Shown one piece after another: positions 17,254-26,801 of a DNA stretch of 37,959 nt. The notes under the pieces are model-generated. The model searched no databases, was not told where the DNA came from, and saw only the letters and a list, made by a program, of their open reading frames with translations. Position 1 is the first letter of the stretch. Each line of letters opens with the position of its first letter. The position numbers were made by a program, and so were the translations under genes. The stretch covers positions 1-37,959 of the forward strand of contig NZ_LUUK01000056.1 in assembly GCF_001644025.1 (NCBI RefSeq), written 5' to 3'. The stretch is from Methylomonas koyamae (GTDB lineage: Bacteria > Pseudomonadota > Gammaproteobacteria > Methylococcales > Methylomonadaceae).

Positions 17254-19593
17254 ATGAGAGTGAACCAACCTGTGACCGACCGCGAAGTCACGATGACACC
17301 GGGTACGGTGCTGGTGACGCGGACCAACCTAAAAGGCATCATCACTTACGCCAATGAAGCGTTCATCGAAATCAGCGGTTTCAGTCGGGATGAATTGATC
17401 GGTGCCAACCACAATCTGGTTCGCCATCCCGACATGCCGGAGGCGGCATTCGCCGATCTTTGGCAATGCCTGAAAGCGGGCCTCCCTTGGACCGCGCCGG
17501 TCAAGAACCGCACCAAGTCCGGCGATTTTTATTGGGTCGAAGCCAATGTCACGCCGGTCCGGAAGAACGGTAAAGTCCACGAGTATTTGTCGGTTCGCTA
17601 TGCGCCCAGTCGCGAGCAAATCAATCAGGCCGAAGCGTTCTATGAAAAATTGGCGAACAAGCAGGCCTCGATCCGGCCGGTTGGCTTGCGGGCGGCGTGG
17701 GCGAAATTGGCCGACATCGGTATCGGTACTAAATTGGCGATCGCCGGCTTGCTATTGGCCTTGCCCACGCTGATTTGGCTTGCGCAAGCGATTGCCGAGC
17801 AAAAATACCCGATGGCGGCCGCGGCAGGCGCGATGATGGCGGTTGGCGGTTGGATAGGTGTATCGGCGGTACGCCGCATTCTCGAACATTTACGCGAGTC
17901 GACGCGGATTTGTTACCGCTTGGCCGACGACCAATTCCGGAACGAGATCGAGTTGAACCGCAACGATCAGATCGGCGCGTTCAACCGGGCTTTGTATACC
18001 ACCCAAGTCAAACTGATCGCCGATTTGGCTTACTCGAAGCAGGTCGCCTACGAAGCCACCCGCATCAAACAGGCTTTGGACAATGTCGAGTCTTGCGTGA
18101 TGGTGGCCAATAACGATTTGGACATCATCTATATGAATAACACCGTCAAGGCCATGTTCAAAAACGCGGAGGCCGATATTCGTCGGCAATTGCCGAATTT
18201 CGACGCGGACGCCTTGCTGGGCGCCAATATCGATCAGTTCCACCAACACCCGGCGCACCAGCGCGGATTAATGGCCGGCTTGGTGCAAACCTTTAGCTCG
18301 CAATTGGTCATCGGTGGCCGGCATATGAATATCGTCGCCAATCCGGTGGTTAACGACGAAGGCGCCCGTATCGGTGTCGTGGTCGAATGGCTTGATCGCA
18401 CGCGCGAGGTCAAGGTCGAACGGGAGATCGAGGCCATCGTTCAAAGTGTCAAGACCGGACAACTGGATAAGCGCTTGGCCCTCGACGACAAACAAGGTTT
18501 TTTCGCCAAGTTAAGCCAAGAAATCAACGACCTGACCGATGTGATCGAACGGGTATTCGAAGAAGTCGGCAGCACGATGAAAAGCATGGCCGAAGGCGAT
18601 CTGAGTAACTGGATTACCAGCGATTATCAGGGGGTCTACCTGACCTGTAAGAAAGACATCAACAGCACGATCGATAAGTTGGGCGACATCTTCGGCGAAG
18701 TTACCGAGTCGGCGAACTTCATCAACAATTCGTCGCGGGAAATCGCCAGCGGCAACAATAATCTGTCGCAACGCGCCGAACAACAGGCCGCAAACCTGGA
18801 GGAAACCGCGGCCAGCATGGAAGAATTGACCAGTACCGTCAAAAACAACGCGGAGAACGCCCAGCAGGCGAATCTGGTGGCGGACAACGCCAGAGAACTC
18901 GCCGAGAAGGGCGGAAACGTGGTCAGCGCCGCCGTCAAGGCCATGCAGGATATCAACGAAAGCAGCAATAAAATCGCCGACATCATTGGCGTTATCGACG
19001 AAATTGCGTTCCAGACCAACCTACTGGCGTTGAACGCGTCGGTGGAAGCGGCCCGAGCCGGCGAACAAGGCCGTGGCTTCTCGGTGGTCGCGACTGAAGT
19101 TAGAAATCTGGCGCAACGTAGCGCTACCGCCGCGCGGGAAAGCAAGGAACTGATTCAGTCCAGCGTGCAAAAAGTTCGGGTCGGGACCGATTTTGTCAAT
19201 CAAACCGGTAAGGCTCTGGTCGAAATTGTCGCCAGCGTCAAAAAGGTTGGCGATATCGTCGCCGAAATAGCGAATGCCAGTGCCGAACAATCGGCCGGCA
19301 TTGCTCAAGTGAACCAAGCCGTGGCGCAAATGGACGAGATCACTCAACAAAACGCCGCGTTGGCCGAGCAAGCTTCGGCGGCCAGCGTATCGATGAGCGA
19401 TTTGTCGATGAACATGGTAGAACTGTTGTCGTTTTTTAAGCTGGACGAGCGCCAGCAGCGGCAGGCGAACACGCCGCAAAAGTCCGCGGTAACGCCCGAC
19501 ATTGCGAATAACGCCGCGCCGGCTTTCAGCAAGCGTCCGATTTCTCCGGCGTTTAAACCGGCGAGCGACGACGACGAATGGCAAGACTTCTAA
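17254..19593 (+). CDS. PAS-containing methyl-accepting chemotaxis protein
   Basis: Receptor of 779 residues. An N-terminal Aer-type PAS (about 15-120: [48 protein letters not shown]) comes before two membrane helices (about 159-176 and 185-205), with nearly no periplasmic part, so the signal is probably sensed inside, as with redox or oxygen. A second PAS-like domain (about 265-390, [22 protein letters not shown]), a HAMP-like region, and the cytoplasmic signalling rod follow, with hairpin tip [31 protein letters not shown] (about 582-612). The last five residues, EWQDF, match the xWxxF tether for CheR and CheB. GGAG lies 8 nt before the ATG. Only receptor in the operon; it sits between the two cheW genes. 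Confidence 0.94.
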   Translation: MRVNQPVTDREVTMTPGTVLVTRTNLKGIITYANEAFIEISGFSRDELIGANHNLVRHPDMPEAAFADLWQCLKAGLPWTAPVKNRTKSGDFYWVEANVTPVRKNGKVHEYLSVRYAPSREQINQAEAFYEKLANKQASIRPVGLRAAWAKLADIGIGTKLAIAGLLLALPTLIWLAQAIAEQKYPMAAAAGAMMAVGGWIGVSAVRRILEHLRESTRICYRLADDQFRNEIELNRNDQIGAFNRALYTTQVKLIADLAYSKQVAYEATRIKQALDNVESCVMVANNDLDIIYMNNTVKAMFKNAEADIRRQLPNFDADALLGANIDQFHQHPAHQRGLMAGLVQTFSSQLVIGGRHMNIVANPVVNDEGARIGVVVEWLDRTREVKVEREIEAIVQSVKTGQLDKRLALDDKQGFFAKLSQEINDLTDVIERVFEEVGSTMKSMAEGDLSNWITSDYQGVYLTCKKDINSTIDKLGDIFGEVTESANFINNSSREIASGNNNLSQRAEQQAANLEETAASMEELTSTVKNNAENAQQANLVADNARELAEKGGNVVSAAVKAMQDINESSNKIADIIGVIDEIAFQTNLLALNASVEAARAGEQGRGFSVVATEVRNLAQRSATAARESKELIQSSVQKVRVGTDFVNQTGKALVEIVASVKKVGDIVAEIANASAEQSAGIAQVNQAVAQMDEITQQNAALAEQASAASVSMSDLSMNMVELLSFFKLDERQQRQANTPQKSAVTPDIANNAAPAFSKRPISPAFKPASDDDEWQDF

Positions 19594-19632
19594 TTGCAGC
19601 CTGTCATCGCGGCCTTAACCTTCCAATTCAAT

Positions 19633-20124
19633 ATGAACGACAGTAACGCGACCGACCGCAATATCGAACAATTTTTGACATTCGAGTTGGCCGGCGATGC
19701 CTATGCGCTGAGCATTTTGAAGGTCCAGGAAATTCGCGGTTGGGAACCTGTGCGCAAACTGCCGGATACGCCGGCTTTCGTCGTCGGGGCGCTCAACTTG
19801 CGCGGCATGATCGTGCCGGTCGTCGATTTACGGATTCGCTTCGGAATCGAGCGAGCGGAGTACACGCCGACCACGGTGGTGATTGTGGCATGCGTGGAGA
19901 CCGCCGCGCACGACCAAGTGGTGATGGGCGTCATTGCCGATGCGGTTTCCGATGTGCTGGATGTCGATCCCGCCGAGATCAAACCAGCGCCGAATCTGGG
20001 CGCGCGGATCGATACCCGCTACATGCGCGGAATCTACGTGGCCAAGCAGCACATGGTGATGGTCCTGAATGTCGATAAATTACTGGACCCGGAAGAATTC
20101 GTCGGTCTCGGCGCCGCGTCATGA
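19633..20124 (+). CDS. cheW: Chemotaxis coupling protein CheW (second copy)
   Basis: One CheW domain in 163 residues: QFLTFELAGDAYALSILKVQEIRGWEPVRKLPDTPAFVVGALNLRGMIVPVVDLRIRFG, ending with KQHMVMVLNVDKLLDPEEF. ATG 19633 fits the family start; the frame reaches back to TTG 19594 without a ribosome site, and none is clear at 19633 either, so expression may depend on coupling to the receptor gene 39 bp upstream. Its stop overlaps the next start by 4 nt (ATGA). A second CheW may bridge a different receptor class or adjust array packing. Confidence 0.94.
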   Translation: MNDSNATDRNIEQFLTFELAGDAYALSILKVQEIRGWEPVRKLPDTPAFVVGALNLRGMIVPVVDLRIRFGIERAEYTPTTVVIVACVETAAHDQVVMGVIADAVSDVLDVDPAEIKPAPNLGARIDTRYMRGIYVAKQHMVMVLNVDKLLDPEEFVGLGAAS

Positions 20125-20882
20125 GTCGGCGCATCGTCGCGATCCTGAATCAAAAAGGTGGCGTCGGCAAAACCACGACCGCGGTTAATCTTTGCCACGC
20201 CTTGGCTCGGATGGGTCAACGGATAGCCGTGATCGATTTGGACCCGCAATGCCATCTCTCGGTATCGTTGGGCGTCAGGTCCAACAATCGGCCCGGCGTC
20301 GATGAAGCAATGTTGGGCGGCGCTAATCTGGACGGTTGCGCGGTCCAGGCGCGGGAAAATTTGTGGTTGATACCGCCGGGGCCGCGCTTGCAAGAAATCG
20401 AACAGCTCAGCCAGGGTGAAACTCACCGTGGCGATTTGCTGGCGATCGCGCTGGCGAATAGCCTGACGGAGATCGACTCGGTGTTCATCGATTGCCCGCC
20501 GTCGTCCGGCATTCTGGTGGCGAATGCGTTAATGGCCGCCGACGAGATTTTGATACCGATGACCAGCGATTATCTGGCCTTGCAGGGTTTGTCGCACTTG
20601 ATGGGGACTTTGCTGAAATTCGAGGCGGCGTTAAATAAACATTACTTGCTGCGCTTGGTGATGTCCCGCTACGTGCCGACGCGGCGCTTGTCGCAAGATG
20701 TGTTGCGGACCTTGGGCGAGTATTTCAGCGGCAAGATTCTGGCGACGCCGATACGCGAGACCGCATTCTTGGCGGAATGCCCAAGTTTTGGCAAAACGAT
20801 CTTCGAGTACCGGCCGGGTTGTCGCTCGGCGCGGGATTTTAACGCGTTGGCGCGTGACTTTTTGACCGGAACGGTGATCTGA
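20121..20882 (+). CDS. ParA family ATPase of the chemotaxis operon
   Basis: 253 residues with the deviant Walker A KGGVGKTT (12-19), signature Lys K12, DLDPQ (Walker A') and FIDCPPS (Walker B). Has no N-terminal DNA-binding helix domain, so it is the orphan/MinD-like chromosomal type. ParA-like ATPases encoded within che operons (ParC in Vibrio, PpfA in Rhodobacter) place chemotaxis arrays at poles or mid-cell and partition them at division. Coupled to the preceding cheW by ATGA and to the following STAS gene by a 1-nt overlap. A partner such as ParP, or a CheA/MCP linker, is not seen as a separate gene; the diverged middle part of CheA could serve. Confidence 0.9.
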   Translation: MSRRIVAILNQKGGVGKTTTAVNLCHALARMGQRIAVIDLDPQCHLSVSLGVRSNNRPGVDEAMLGGANLDGCAVQARENLWLIPPGPRLQEIEQLSQGETHRGDLLAIALANSLTEIDSVFIDCPPSSGILVANALMAADEILIPMTSDYLALQGLSHLMGTLLKFEAALNKHYLLRLVMSRYVPTRRLSQDVLRTLGEYFSGKILATPIRETAFLAECPSFGKTIFEYRPGCRSARDFNALARDFLTGTVI

Positions 20883-21355
20883 TGGCGGATAAACACGAAC
20901 CCAGTTTGATCGGTTACGACCCTCTGGCTTGGTTGCGCGAGCCCGGCGTGGCCAAATCGTCCGAACCGAGCGAGGTATTGGCTATCCCGCAACCCAAGCA
21001 GCCGGTTTTGGCGGAAGCCGACGCCGACGGCGTTGCCGATAGCGCGACAATGTCGATGGCTCATGCCACGCGTATTGCATTGGAGGCGGTGCAAAGCATC
21101 CAGAACGTTTGCAATTTGTATGAGCGGCTTTTGACGGCGCTGGCGGACGCCGAGGCCATTGAAATCGACGCGTCGGCGGTGAGTATGGTCGATACCGCGA
21201 CTTTGCAACTACTGTTGGTGTTGAAGCGGACCGCACTGGATGCCGGCAAGCAAGTCAGTTTCGATTTTCCGTCGGACCGTTTTGTCGAGGCGGCTCGATT
21301 GCTCGGCATTGCCGAGTTGTTGGAGGTCGACCAGGCTTACGCCGGTTTTTTCTAA
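20882..21355 (+). CDS. STAS domain protein
   Basis: 157 residues. The N-terminal 55 are acidic and Pro/Ala-rich with no predicted fold; the rest is a STAS domain: MAHATRIALEAVQSIQNVCNLYERLLTALADAEAIEIDASAVSMVDTATLQLLLVLKRTALDAG, ending LGIAELLEVDQA. Small STAS proteins accompany chemotaxis clusters with ParA genes in several gammaproteobacteria; they resemble anti-sigma-factor antagonists and MlaB. The usual phosphorylated Ser is replaced by Thr (VDTATLQLL). The start overlaps the parA-like stop by 1 nt (TGATG), so it is translationally coupled. Its exact task in the pathway is unknown. Confidence 0.85.
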   Translation: MADKHEPSLIGYDPLAWLREPGVAKSSEPSEVLAIPQPKQPVLAEADADGVADSATMSMAHATRIALEAVQSIQNVCNLYERLLTALADAEAIEIDASAVSMVDTATLQLLLVLKRTALDAGKQVSFDFPSDRFVEAARLLGIAELLEVDQAYAGFF

Positions 21356-21373
21356 ACCGGTCGGGAGCTGGAT

Positions 21374-22231
21374 TTGACCGATAATCCATGGCCTGTGCGC
21401 GATAGCCAGCGCGAATTTGCCTACACGCGCGCCGATTTCGACCGACTCCGGCAGTTGTCTCGAGATTATTCCGGCATCCAGGTGCCCGACGACAAGTTCG
21501 ATATGTTCTATTCGCGCTTGGCCAAACGCTTGAGGGCCTTGGGCTTGTCGACGTTTCGGTCTTACGTGGATTATTTGAGTGCCCATCCCGACCTCGAATT
21601 TACCGAATTCATCAATTCGGTGACGACCAATCTCACGGCGTTTTTTCGCGAGAACCATCATTTCGAATTTCTGGCTAAACAAGCCCTACCGCAAATCTGT
21701 AAGCAGTCCGTGGGGCGTAAAACGTTGAGTGCCTGGTCGGCCGGCTGTTCGACCGGCGAGGAAGCGTATTCGTTGGCAATGACGCTGCACGAACATTTAC
21801 CGGGCGATTGGCGGTTTCAAGTGCTGGCGACCGATTTGGATACCCAGGTTTTACGGACGGCCGCCGCCGGAGTTTATCCTCTCGAAGCGGTCGCGCGCTT
21901 GGGCGAGCGACGATTGAAGCAGTGGTTTCAAAAAGGGGTCGGTCGGCAAGATCGTAGAGTGCGGGTCAAGGCCGAGTTGCGCGAGGCCATTGAGTTTCGC
22001 CAGCTCAACTTGATGCGGGATTGGCCGGAGCTGAGCGGCTTTGATCTGATTTTTTGCCGAAATGTGCTGATTTATTTCGACCGAAGCACCAAGGAAGCCT
22101 TGGCAAAACGCTATTGGCAAGCGCTACGCCCCGGTGGGTATTTGTTCATCGGTCATTCCGAGTCGTTACACCAGCTCGATACCGGGTTCGAAGCGTTGGG
22201 ACAGACGGTTTACCGGAAGCCGGAACGATGA
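21374..22231 (+). CDS. cheR: Chemotaxis protein methyltransferase CheR
   Basis: Methylates receptor glutamates with S-adenosylmethionine for adaptation. 285 residues: N-terminal helical domain (FDRLRQLSRDYSGIQVPDDKFDMFYSRLAKRLRALG), SAM motif WSAGCSTGEEAYSLAM, and LIFCRNVLIYFD. The beta-subdomain that binds the receptor pentapeptide is expected between, which fits the EWQDF tail of the receptor. TTG start with GGGAG 8 nt upstream. Its stop overlaps the cheD start by 4 nt (ATGA). Confidence 0.95.
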   Translation: MTDNPWPVRDSQREFAYTRADFDRLRQLSRDYSGIQVPDDKFDMFYSRLAKRLRALGLSTFRSYVDYLSAHPDLEFTEFINSVTTNLTAFFRENHHFEFLAKQALPQICKQSVGRKTLSAWSAGCSTGEEAYSLAMTLHEHLPGDWRFQVLATDLDTQVLRTAAAGVYPLEAVARLGERRLKQWFQKGVGRQDRRVRVKAELREAIEFRQLNLMRDWPELSGFDLIFCRNVLIYFDRSTKEALAKRYWQALRPGGYLFIGHSESLHQLDTGFEALGQTVYRKPER

Positions 22232-22869
22232 CGGCGGACACCTTGGCGTTGGCGCCGATTCAAGGGTTCGAACACATCAATCGCTATTGGGACCGCCAGC
22301 GCGGGATACAAGCCGCCAAGTTGCTGCCCGGCGATTATTACGTTACCGACCGGGCCGAGCTGATCACGACGGTCTTGGGGTCGTGCGTCGCGGCTTGCGT
22401 TTACTGCCCTGGCACCGGCGCCGGCGGTATGAATCATTTCATGTTGCCGCACACCGACCATGCTCGCTTTGTCTCTCCCGAAGAACGTTGTCTCAGCCGC
22501 GCCTCGCGTTATGGCAATTTCGCGATGGAGTTTTTGATCAACGGGGTATTGCGCTATGGCGGATGTCGGCGGGACCTGCAAGTCAAACTGTTCGGCGGCG
22601 CCAGCGTCGTCGCCAATCTTGGCGGCGTTGGCGTTAGCAATGTCGAATTCGTGTTGGCCTATGTCGAGCGGGAAGGCATGGCATTGGTGTCCTACGATTT
22701 GGGCGGCGTGTTTCCGCGCAAGATTGTTTTCGATCCGCGTACCGGCTCGGTGAAGCTGAAAAATCTCGAGCAATTGACCAACGATACGATCGTGCGGCGC
22801 GAATCCAGTTACCAGCAAATTGTCAACGGCATGGCGCCGGAAGGTAGTGTCGAACTGTTCACAGGGTGA
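22228..22869 (+). CDS. cheD: Chemoreceptor glutamine deamidase CheD
   Basis: Deamidates receptor Gln to Glu so CheR can methylate it, and in some bacteria binds CheC. 213 residues with the catalytic Cys in TTVLGSCVAACVY and His in GGMNHFMLPH, then QVKLFGGASVV and the conserved Gly-rich DLGGVFPRKIVFDPRTG. The ATG at 22228 overlaps the cheR stop (ATGA); the frame is open farther upstream but that part is antisense-like shadow of cheR. An N-terminal extension of about 40 residues (APIQGFEHINRYWDRQRG) precedes the core. No cheC lies in the window. Confidence 0.95.
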   Translation: MTADTLALAPIQGFEHINRYWDRQRGIQAAKLLPGDYYVTDRAELITTVLGSCVAACVYCPGTGAGGMNHFMLPHTDHARFVSPEERCLSRASRYGNFAMEFLINGVLRYGGCRRDLQVKLFGGASVVANLGGVGVSNVEFVLAYVEREGMALVSYDLGGVFPRKIVFDPRTGSVKLKNLEQLTNDTIVRRESSYQQIVNGMAPEGSVELFTG

Positions 22870-22873
22870 TCGG

Positions 22874-23929
22874 ATGAAGAAAATAAAATTATTGATCGTC
22901 GACGATTCGGCATTGATTCGGCAGCTATTGGCAAAAATCGTCGGAGAAGTCGACGATATCGAAGTGATCGGTACCGCCGGCGATCCCTACGAAGCCAGGG
23001 AAAAAATCAAGACGCTAAATCCGGATGTGTTAACGTTAGACATTGAAATGCCTAGGATGGACGGCTTGACCTTCCTGGGTAATTTGATGAGGCTCAGGCC
23101 GATGCCGGTAGTGATGATTTCGACCTTGACCGCGCAAGGCGCGGAGGCGACCATGGCGGCGCTGACGCTAGGAGCGGTGGATTTCGTTACCAAACCGCAA
23201 TTGAACAGTGTCGAAAACCTGCGGCAATACGCCGATGAAATCGTTAACAAAATAAGAACAGCTGCAAAAGCGAACATGAAGGTGTGGGATGTCAATCGAG
23301 CGCGCGCGGCGGAGCCCGCGACGGCGCTATCCTCGGAGACCGGCCGGCGGTTTACGGCGTCGTCTCGCAAAATTGTCGCGTTGGGCTCGTCGACCGGCGG
23401 TACAGAAGCGTTGCGCTTGCTGGTCGGCGGTTTGCCCAGTACCGCGCCGGCGATTCTGGTCGTACAGCATTTACCGGTTGCCTTCAGCGCGTCGTTTGCG
23501 AAACACGTCAACGATGCGACCGAGATGCGGGCTGGCCTGGCCAACGACGGCGAACCAGTAATGGCGGGGCATATCTATATCGCTCCCGGTGATCGCCATC
23601 TGGCCGTGGCGCTGGAACGGCACGGCTGGGTTTGCCGCTTGTTGGACGGGCCGCCGGTCAATCGGCATAAGCCGTCGGTGGAAGTCTTGTTCAAGTCGGT
23701 GGCGGAGCAGGCCGGCTCGGCCGCGATCGGCGTGATGTTGACCGGCATGGGCGCGGACGGTGCCAAGGCCATGTTGGAAATGCGAGACGCCGGCGCCGTC
23801 AATATCGTACAGGACGAAGCCACCAGCGTGGTTTGGGGGATGCCCGGCGAAGCTTATCGGCTAGGAGCGGCTCATCACGTCGTGCCGCTGGAACGGATCG
23901 CCGCGCAAATCTTGGCCTTGACGCGTTGA
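22874..23929 (+). CDS. cheB: Protein-glutamate methylesterase CheB
   Basis: Removes receptor methyl groups when phosphorylated by CheA. 351 residues: receiver domain (LLIVDDS, phosphoacceptor D56 in VLTLDIEMPRMDG, TLGAVDFVTKP), linker of about 40 residues, then the esterase domain with its catalytic triad in GSSTGGTEALR (Ser), VVQHLP (His) and TGMGADGAKAM (Asp). ATG 22874 is preceded by AGGG at 7 nt. It starts 4 bp after cheD and is the last gene of the operon; a weak terminator follows. Confidence 0.96.
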   Translation: MKKIKLLIVDDSALIRQLLAKIVGEVDDIEVIGTAGDPYEAREKIKTLNPDVLTLDIEMPRMDGLTFLGNLMRLRPMPVVMISTLTAQGAEATMAALTLGAVDFVTKPQLNSVENLRQYADEIVNKIRTAAKANMKVWDVNRARAAEPATALSSETGRRFTASSRKIVALGSSTGGTEALRLLVGGLPSTAPAILVVQHLPVAFSASFAKHVNDATEMRAGLANDGEPVMAGHIYIAPGDRHLAVALERHGWVCRLLDGPPVNRHKPSVEVLFKSVAEQAGSAAIGVMLTGMGADGAKAMLEMRDAGAVNIVQDEATSVVWGMPGEAYRLGAAHHVVPLERIAAQILALTR

Positions 23930-23948
23930 TCGAGTTTCGACCGGCGCC

Positions 23949-23970
23949 AAACAGGCCGTACTGTTTCTTT
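23949..23970 (+). terminator. Possible terminator after the che operon
   Basis: AAACAG (23949-23954), loop GCCGTA, CTGTTT (23961-23966), then CTTTT. The stem is only 6 bp and AT-rich, so it is a weak candidate, but it lies 20 bp past the cheB stop and the T-rich tail is in place. Confidence 0.35.
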
Positions 23971-24032
23971 TCCGCATTACTAGGCGGTTTCCGATCGCGG
24001 TGGCGGTTGCGGCCGTCGTCTGGAGACTTTGA

Positions 24033-25127
24033 ATGATGCTATACGGCGACCACGCCAATTCCCGATTGCTGACGCGGCTTATTAAGCGGATTTTGCCTAA
24101 CTCGCAAGCCGTATCGTTGGCCATTATTTTATTGGTCGGCTCAGTCTTGATCTACAGCCTGTTGGGTTTGCTGATGCCGGTATTCGTTGCCATCGTGTTG
24201 GCCTATCTGCTCGAGGGCATGGTGGTCAAGGTCGAGCGGAACGTCAGTCGCATCGTGGCGGTACATCTCGTGTATTTCACGTTTCTGACCGTTTTCGGCT
24301 TCGTGTTGTTCGTGCTCGTCCCGGTCGTTTCGGAACAAACCGTACAGTTGGTCCAGCACATTCCCGACTTCATACATAGCGCGGAAGCCGAAATCATGCG
24401 GTTTCCGGAGCGTCATCCGGAGTTGATTACCGAGGCGCGGATTCGCCAATTGATGTTTTCGGTTCAGCAGGATTTACTCAAATACAGCCAGGATCTGATT
24501 TCCGGTTCGGCGCAGTCCTTCGTCGGCTTGGTCGCGTTGGTGATTTATCTGTTTTTGGTACCGATGATGGTGTTTTTTCTGCTCAAGGATAAGGCCGTCC
24601 TATTGAGTTGGTTTCAACAGTTCTTGCCCAAAGACCGGCATTTGAGCCTGCGGGTGTGGCGGGAAGTCGATAGACAGATTGCCAACTATGTGCGCGGTAA
24701 ATTCGTTGAGGTCTTCATTTTGTGGGCCGTCAGTTTTCTGGTGTTTTGGTGGCTGGATCTGAATTACGCGATGCTGCTGGCGGTCTTGATGGGCCTGTCG
24801 GTGGTGATTCCCTATATCGGCGCCACGCTGGTGACGCTGCCGGTACTGGCGGTGGCCTATTTGCAATGGGGCTTGGCGAACGGCGACCATTTTATGTACG
24901 TGTTCGTCGCCTATTCCGTGGTGCAGGCGATGGATGGCGTGATTCTGGTGCCCTTGCTGTTTTCCGAGGCGGTGAATTTGCATCCGATCGCGATCATTGT
25001 CGCGATCCTGTTTTTCGGCGGCTTGTGGGGATTTTGGGGCGTGTTCTTCGCAATCCCGTTGGCGACCGTGGTCAATGCGGTATTGACGGCCTGGCCCAAT
25101 TCGGACGGCTTAAGCGTCGACGTTTAA
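24033..25127 (+). CDS. AI-2E family transporter (PerM-like membrane protein)
   Basis: 364 residues with about seven or eight membrane helices in the AI-2E/PerM arrangement: three N-terminal helices, a long soluble segment (about 105-165: EQTVQLVQHIPDFIHSAEAEI), then LVIYLFLVPMMVFFLLKDK, the conserved VRGKFVEVFILWAVSF, GLSVVIPYIGATLVTLPVLAVAYLQWG and the C-terminal FFGGLWGFWGVFFAIPLATVVNAVL. Some relatives export autoinducer-2 or act as sodium/proton antiporters; the substrate here cannot be told. It starts 103 bp after cheB and is probably transcribed separately. Downstream are remains of a decayed gene. Confidence 0.88.
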   Translation: MMLYGDHANSRLLTRLIKRILPNSQAVSLAIILLVGSVLIYSLLGLLMPVFVAIVLAYLLEGMVVKVERNVSRIVAVHLVYFTFLTVFGFVLFVLVPVVSEQTVQLVQHIPDFIHSAEAEIMRFPERHPELITEARIRQLMFSVQQDLLKYSQDLISGSAQSFVGLVALVIYLFLVPMMVFFLLKDKAVLLSWFQQFLPKDRHLSLRVWREVDRQIANYVRGKFVEVFILWAVSFLVFWWLDLNYAMLLAVLMGLSVVIPYIGATLVTLPVLAVAYLQWGLANGDHFMYVFVAYSVVQAMDGVILVPLLFSEAVNLHPIAIIVAILFFGGLWGFWGVFFAIPLATVVNAVLTAWPNSDGLSVDV

Positions 25128-25140
25128 TGCCGGCTGTCGA

Positions 25141-25394
25141 GCCACGGTCGCGCAAACCTCGGTGTCGCCGATACGCGACCGGATGCCGGTCGTGATTCAG
25201 CCGGAAGCTTATGCCGATTGGTTTAAGCCATTGATAGACCCGGCGCGGGCGCGCGCCATGTCGCCGGTGCGGCCGACATGGCGATGGCGGTCACCCAGGT
25301 CGGGGCTTGGGTAAACAATCCGCGCCGCGACGATAAAAACCGCGTCTGCCTGGCACCGCGGCAGGGCCAGGGCCAATCCTGGCCGTTGTTATAA
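25141..25394 (+). pseudogene. Frameshifted remnant of an SRAP (HMCES/YedK) gene
   Basis: In the frame of ATG 25183 one reads VSPIRDRMPVVIQPEAYADWF, matching the DRMPVILxPExYxxWL block of SRAP proteins, which crosslink to and shield abasic sites in single-stranded DNA. That frame stops at 25312. The next conserved block appears in another frame from about 25278: VTQVGAWVNNPRRDD, like VSTRVNSPxNDD, ending at TAA 25392-25394. The catalytic N-terminal Cys2 part is absent, as the piece starts right after the transporter gene. So it is a 5'-truncated and frameshifted C-terminal relic. Its end overlaps the convergent phoH gene by a few bases. Confidence 0.65.
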
Positions 25395-26801
25395 ATTATC
25401 CGACGCGAAATCCGCCAGCCGCGAACGTTCGCCGCGTCGCAACGTGATGTGCGCGCTGTTTGCCCAGGCCTTGAAGCGGTCGACGACGTAAGTCAAACCG
25501 GAACTGGTCGCGGTCAGGTAGGGTGTATCGATCTGTCCCAGGTTGCCGATGCAGATAATCTTGGTGCCGGGACCGGCGCGAGTGATCAGGGTTTTCATCT
25601 GCTTGGGCGTCAGGTTTTGCGCCTCGTCTATGATCAAGAAACGGTTCAGAAAGGTCCGGCCGCGCATGAAGTTCAGCGAGCGGATTTTGACCCGGTTCAT
25701 CAGCACGTTTTGCGACGCGCCTTGTTCCCATTCGGTGTTGCCGGAGCGGCTGCCCAACAGTTCCAGGTTGTCCATCAACGCGCCCATCCAGGGTGCCATT
25801 TTCTCTTCCTCGCTGCCCGGCAGAAAGCCGATGTCCTGACCGACAGGCACGGTCTCGCGAGTCATGATGATTTCCTGATACAACTTGTGTTCCATCGTCA
25901 GCGACAAGCCGGCGGCCAGCGCCAGCAGCGTCTTGCCGGTGCCGGCGGTGCCGAGCAGCGTTACAAAATCGATATTGGGGTCGAGCAGCGCGTTCAATGC
26001 AAAATTTTGTTCGCGATTCTTGGCGCACACGCCCCAAACACTGTTGTGCTTGGTGCGGAAATCGCGGGCCAGTTGCAAGACCGCGCTCTGGCCGTCGCAA
26101 GTTTTGACGATGGCTTCGAAGCCGGATTCGTCGTCCATATACACAAACTGGTTGGGAAACCAGTCGGCCACCGCCGGCCCGCTGACTTTGTAGTAGGTAT
26201 GGTTGTTTTCCTGCCAGGACTCCATCTTGCCGCCGTTTTCTTCCCAAAAATCGGCTTCCAGCGCCATCGTGCCGTTGTACAGCAGATCGATGTCTTCGAT
26301 GGTCTGGTCGTTGTGGTAATCCTCGGCGTTCAGTTGCAGAGCGGCGGCCTTGATGCGCATATTGATGTCCTTGGACACCAGGATGACGTTGACGTCCGGG
26401 TATTCCTTGCCCAAGGCCAGTACGATGCTCAAAATCGAATTGTCGGCAATCTGGCCGGGCAGATTATCGGGCAGCAGATGCGACAACTGTTTAGTTTGGA
26501 AATACAGGCGGCCGTCGTAATCGGCGTCCACGGCTAAACCGTGTTCGATGCGGGACAGCGGCAGGCCGTCGTTGATGGTCTGTTGATTGGCGTCGCGGAT
26601 CAGTTCGTCCAAGAAACGGCTGACTTGGCGGACATTACGGGAAACGTCGGATAAACCTTTCTTGGCATGGTCGAGTTCTTCGAGGACCACCATCGGAATG
26701 AAAATATTGTGTTCCTGAAAGCGAAAGATGGCGGTTGGGTCGTGCATCAAAACGTTGGTGTCCAGCACAAACAATTTTTTGCCCGAAGATTGAATATTCA
26801 T
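25389..26801 (-). CDS. PIN-PhoH family ATPase (PhoH2 type)
   Basis: 470 residues: an N-terminal PIN nuclease domain (about 10-150, LFVLDTNVLMHDP, ELDHAKKG, VILVSKDINMRIKAAAL) and a C-terminal PhoH ATPase (from about 250) with Walker A TLLGTAGTGKTLLALAAG and Walker B FLIIDEAQNLTPKQMK. Proteins with this fusion (PhoH2, YlaK) act as ATP-driven RNA unwinding and cleaving enzymes in the cytoplasm. The length agrees with the family. AAGGA lies 4 nt before the ATG. It is divergent from the CheZ-like gene (216 bp between starts) and convergent with the SRAP remnant. Confidence 0.93.
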   Translation of the reverse strand: MNIQSSGKKLFVLDTNVLMHDPTAIFRFQEHNIFIPMVVLEELDHAKKGLSDVSRNVRQVSRFLDELIRDANQQTINDGLPLSRIEHGLAVDADYDGRLYFQTKQLSHLLPDNLPGQIADNSILSIVLALGKEYPDVNVILVSKDINMRIKAAALQLNAEDYHNDQTIEDIDLLYNGTMALEADFWEENGGKMESWQENNHTYYKVSGPAVADWFPNQFVYMDDESGFEAIVKTCDGQSAVLQLARDFRTKHNSVWGVCAKNREQNFALNALLDPNIDFVTLLGTAGTGKTLLALAAGLSLTMEHKLYQEIIMTRETVPVGQDIGFLPGSEEEKMAPWMGALMDNLELLGSRSGNTEWEQGASQNVLMNRVKIRSLNFMRGRTFLNRFLIIDEAQNLTPKQMKTLITRAGPGTKIICIGNLGQIDTPYLTATSSGLTYVVDRFKAWANSAHITLRRGERSRLADFASDNL

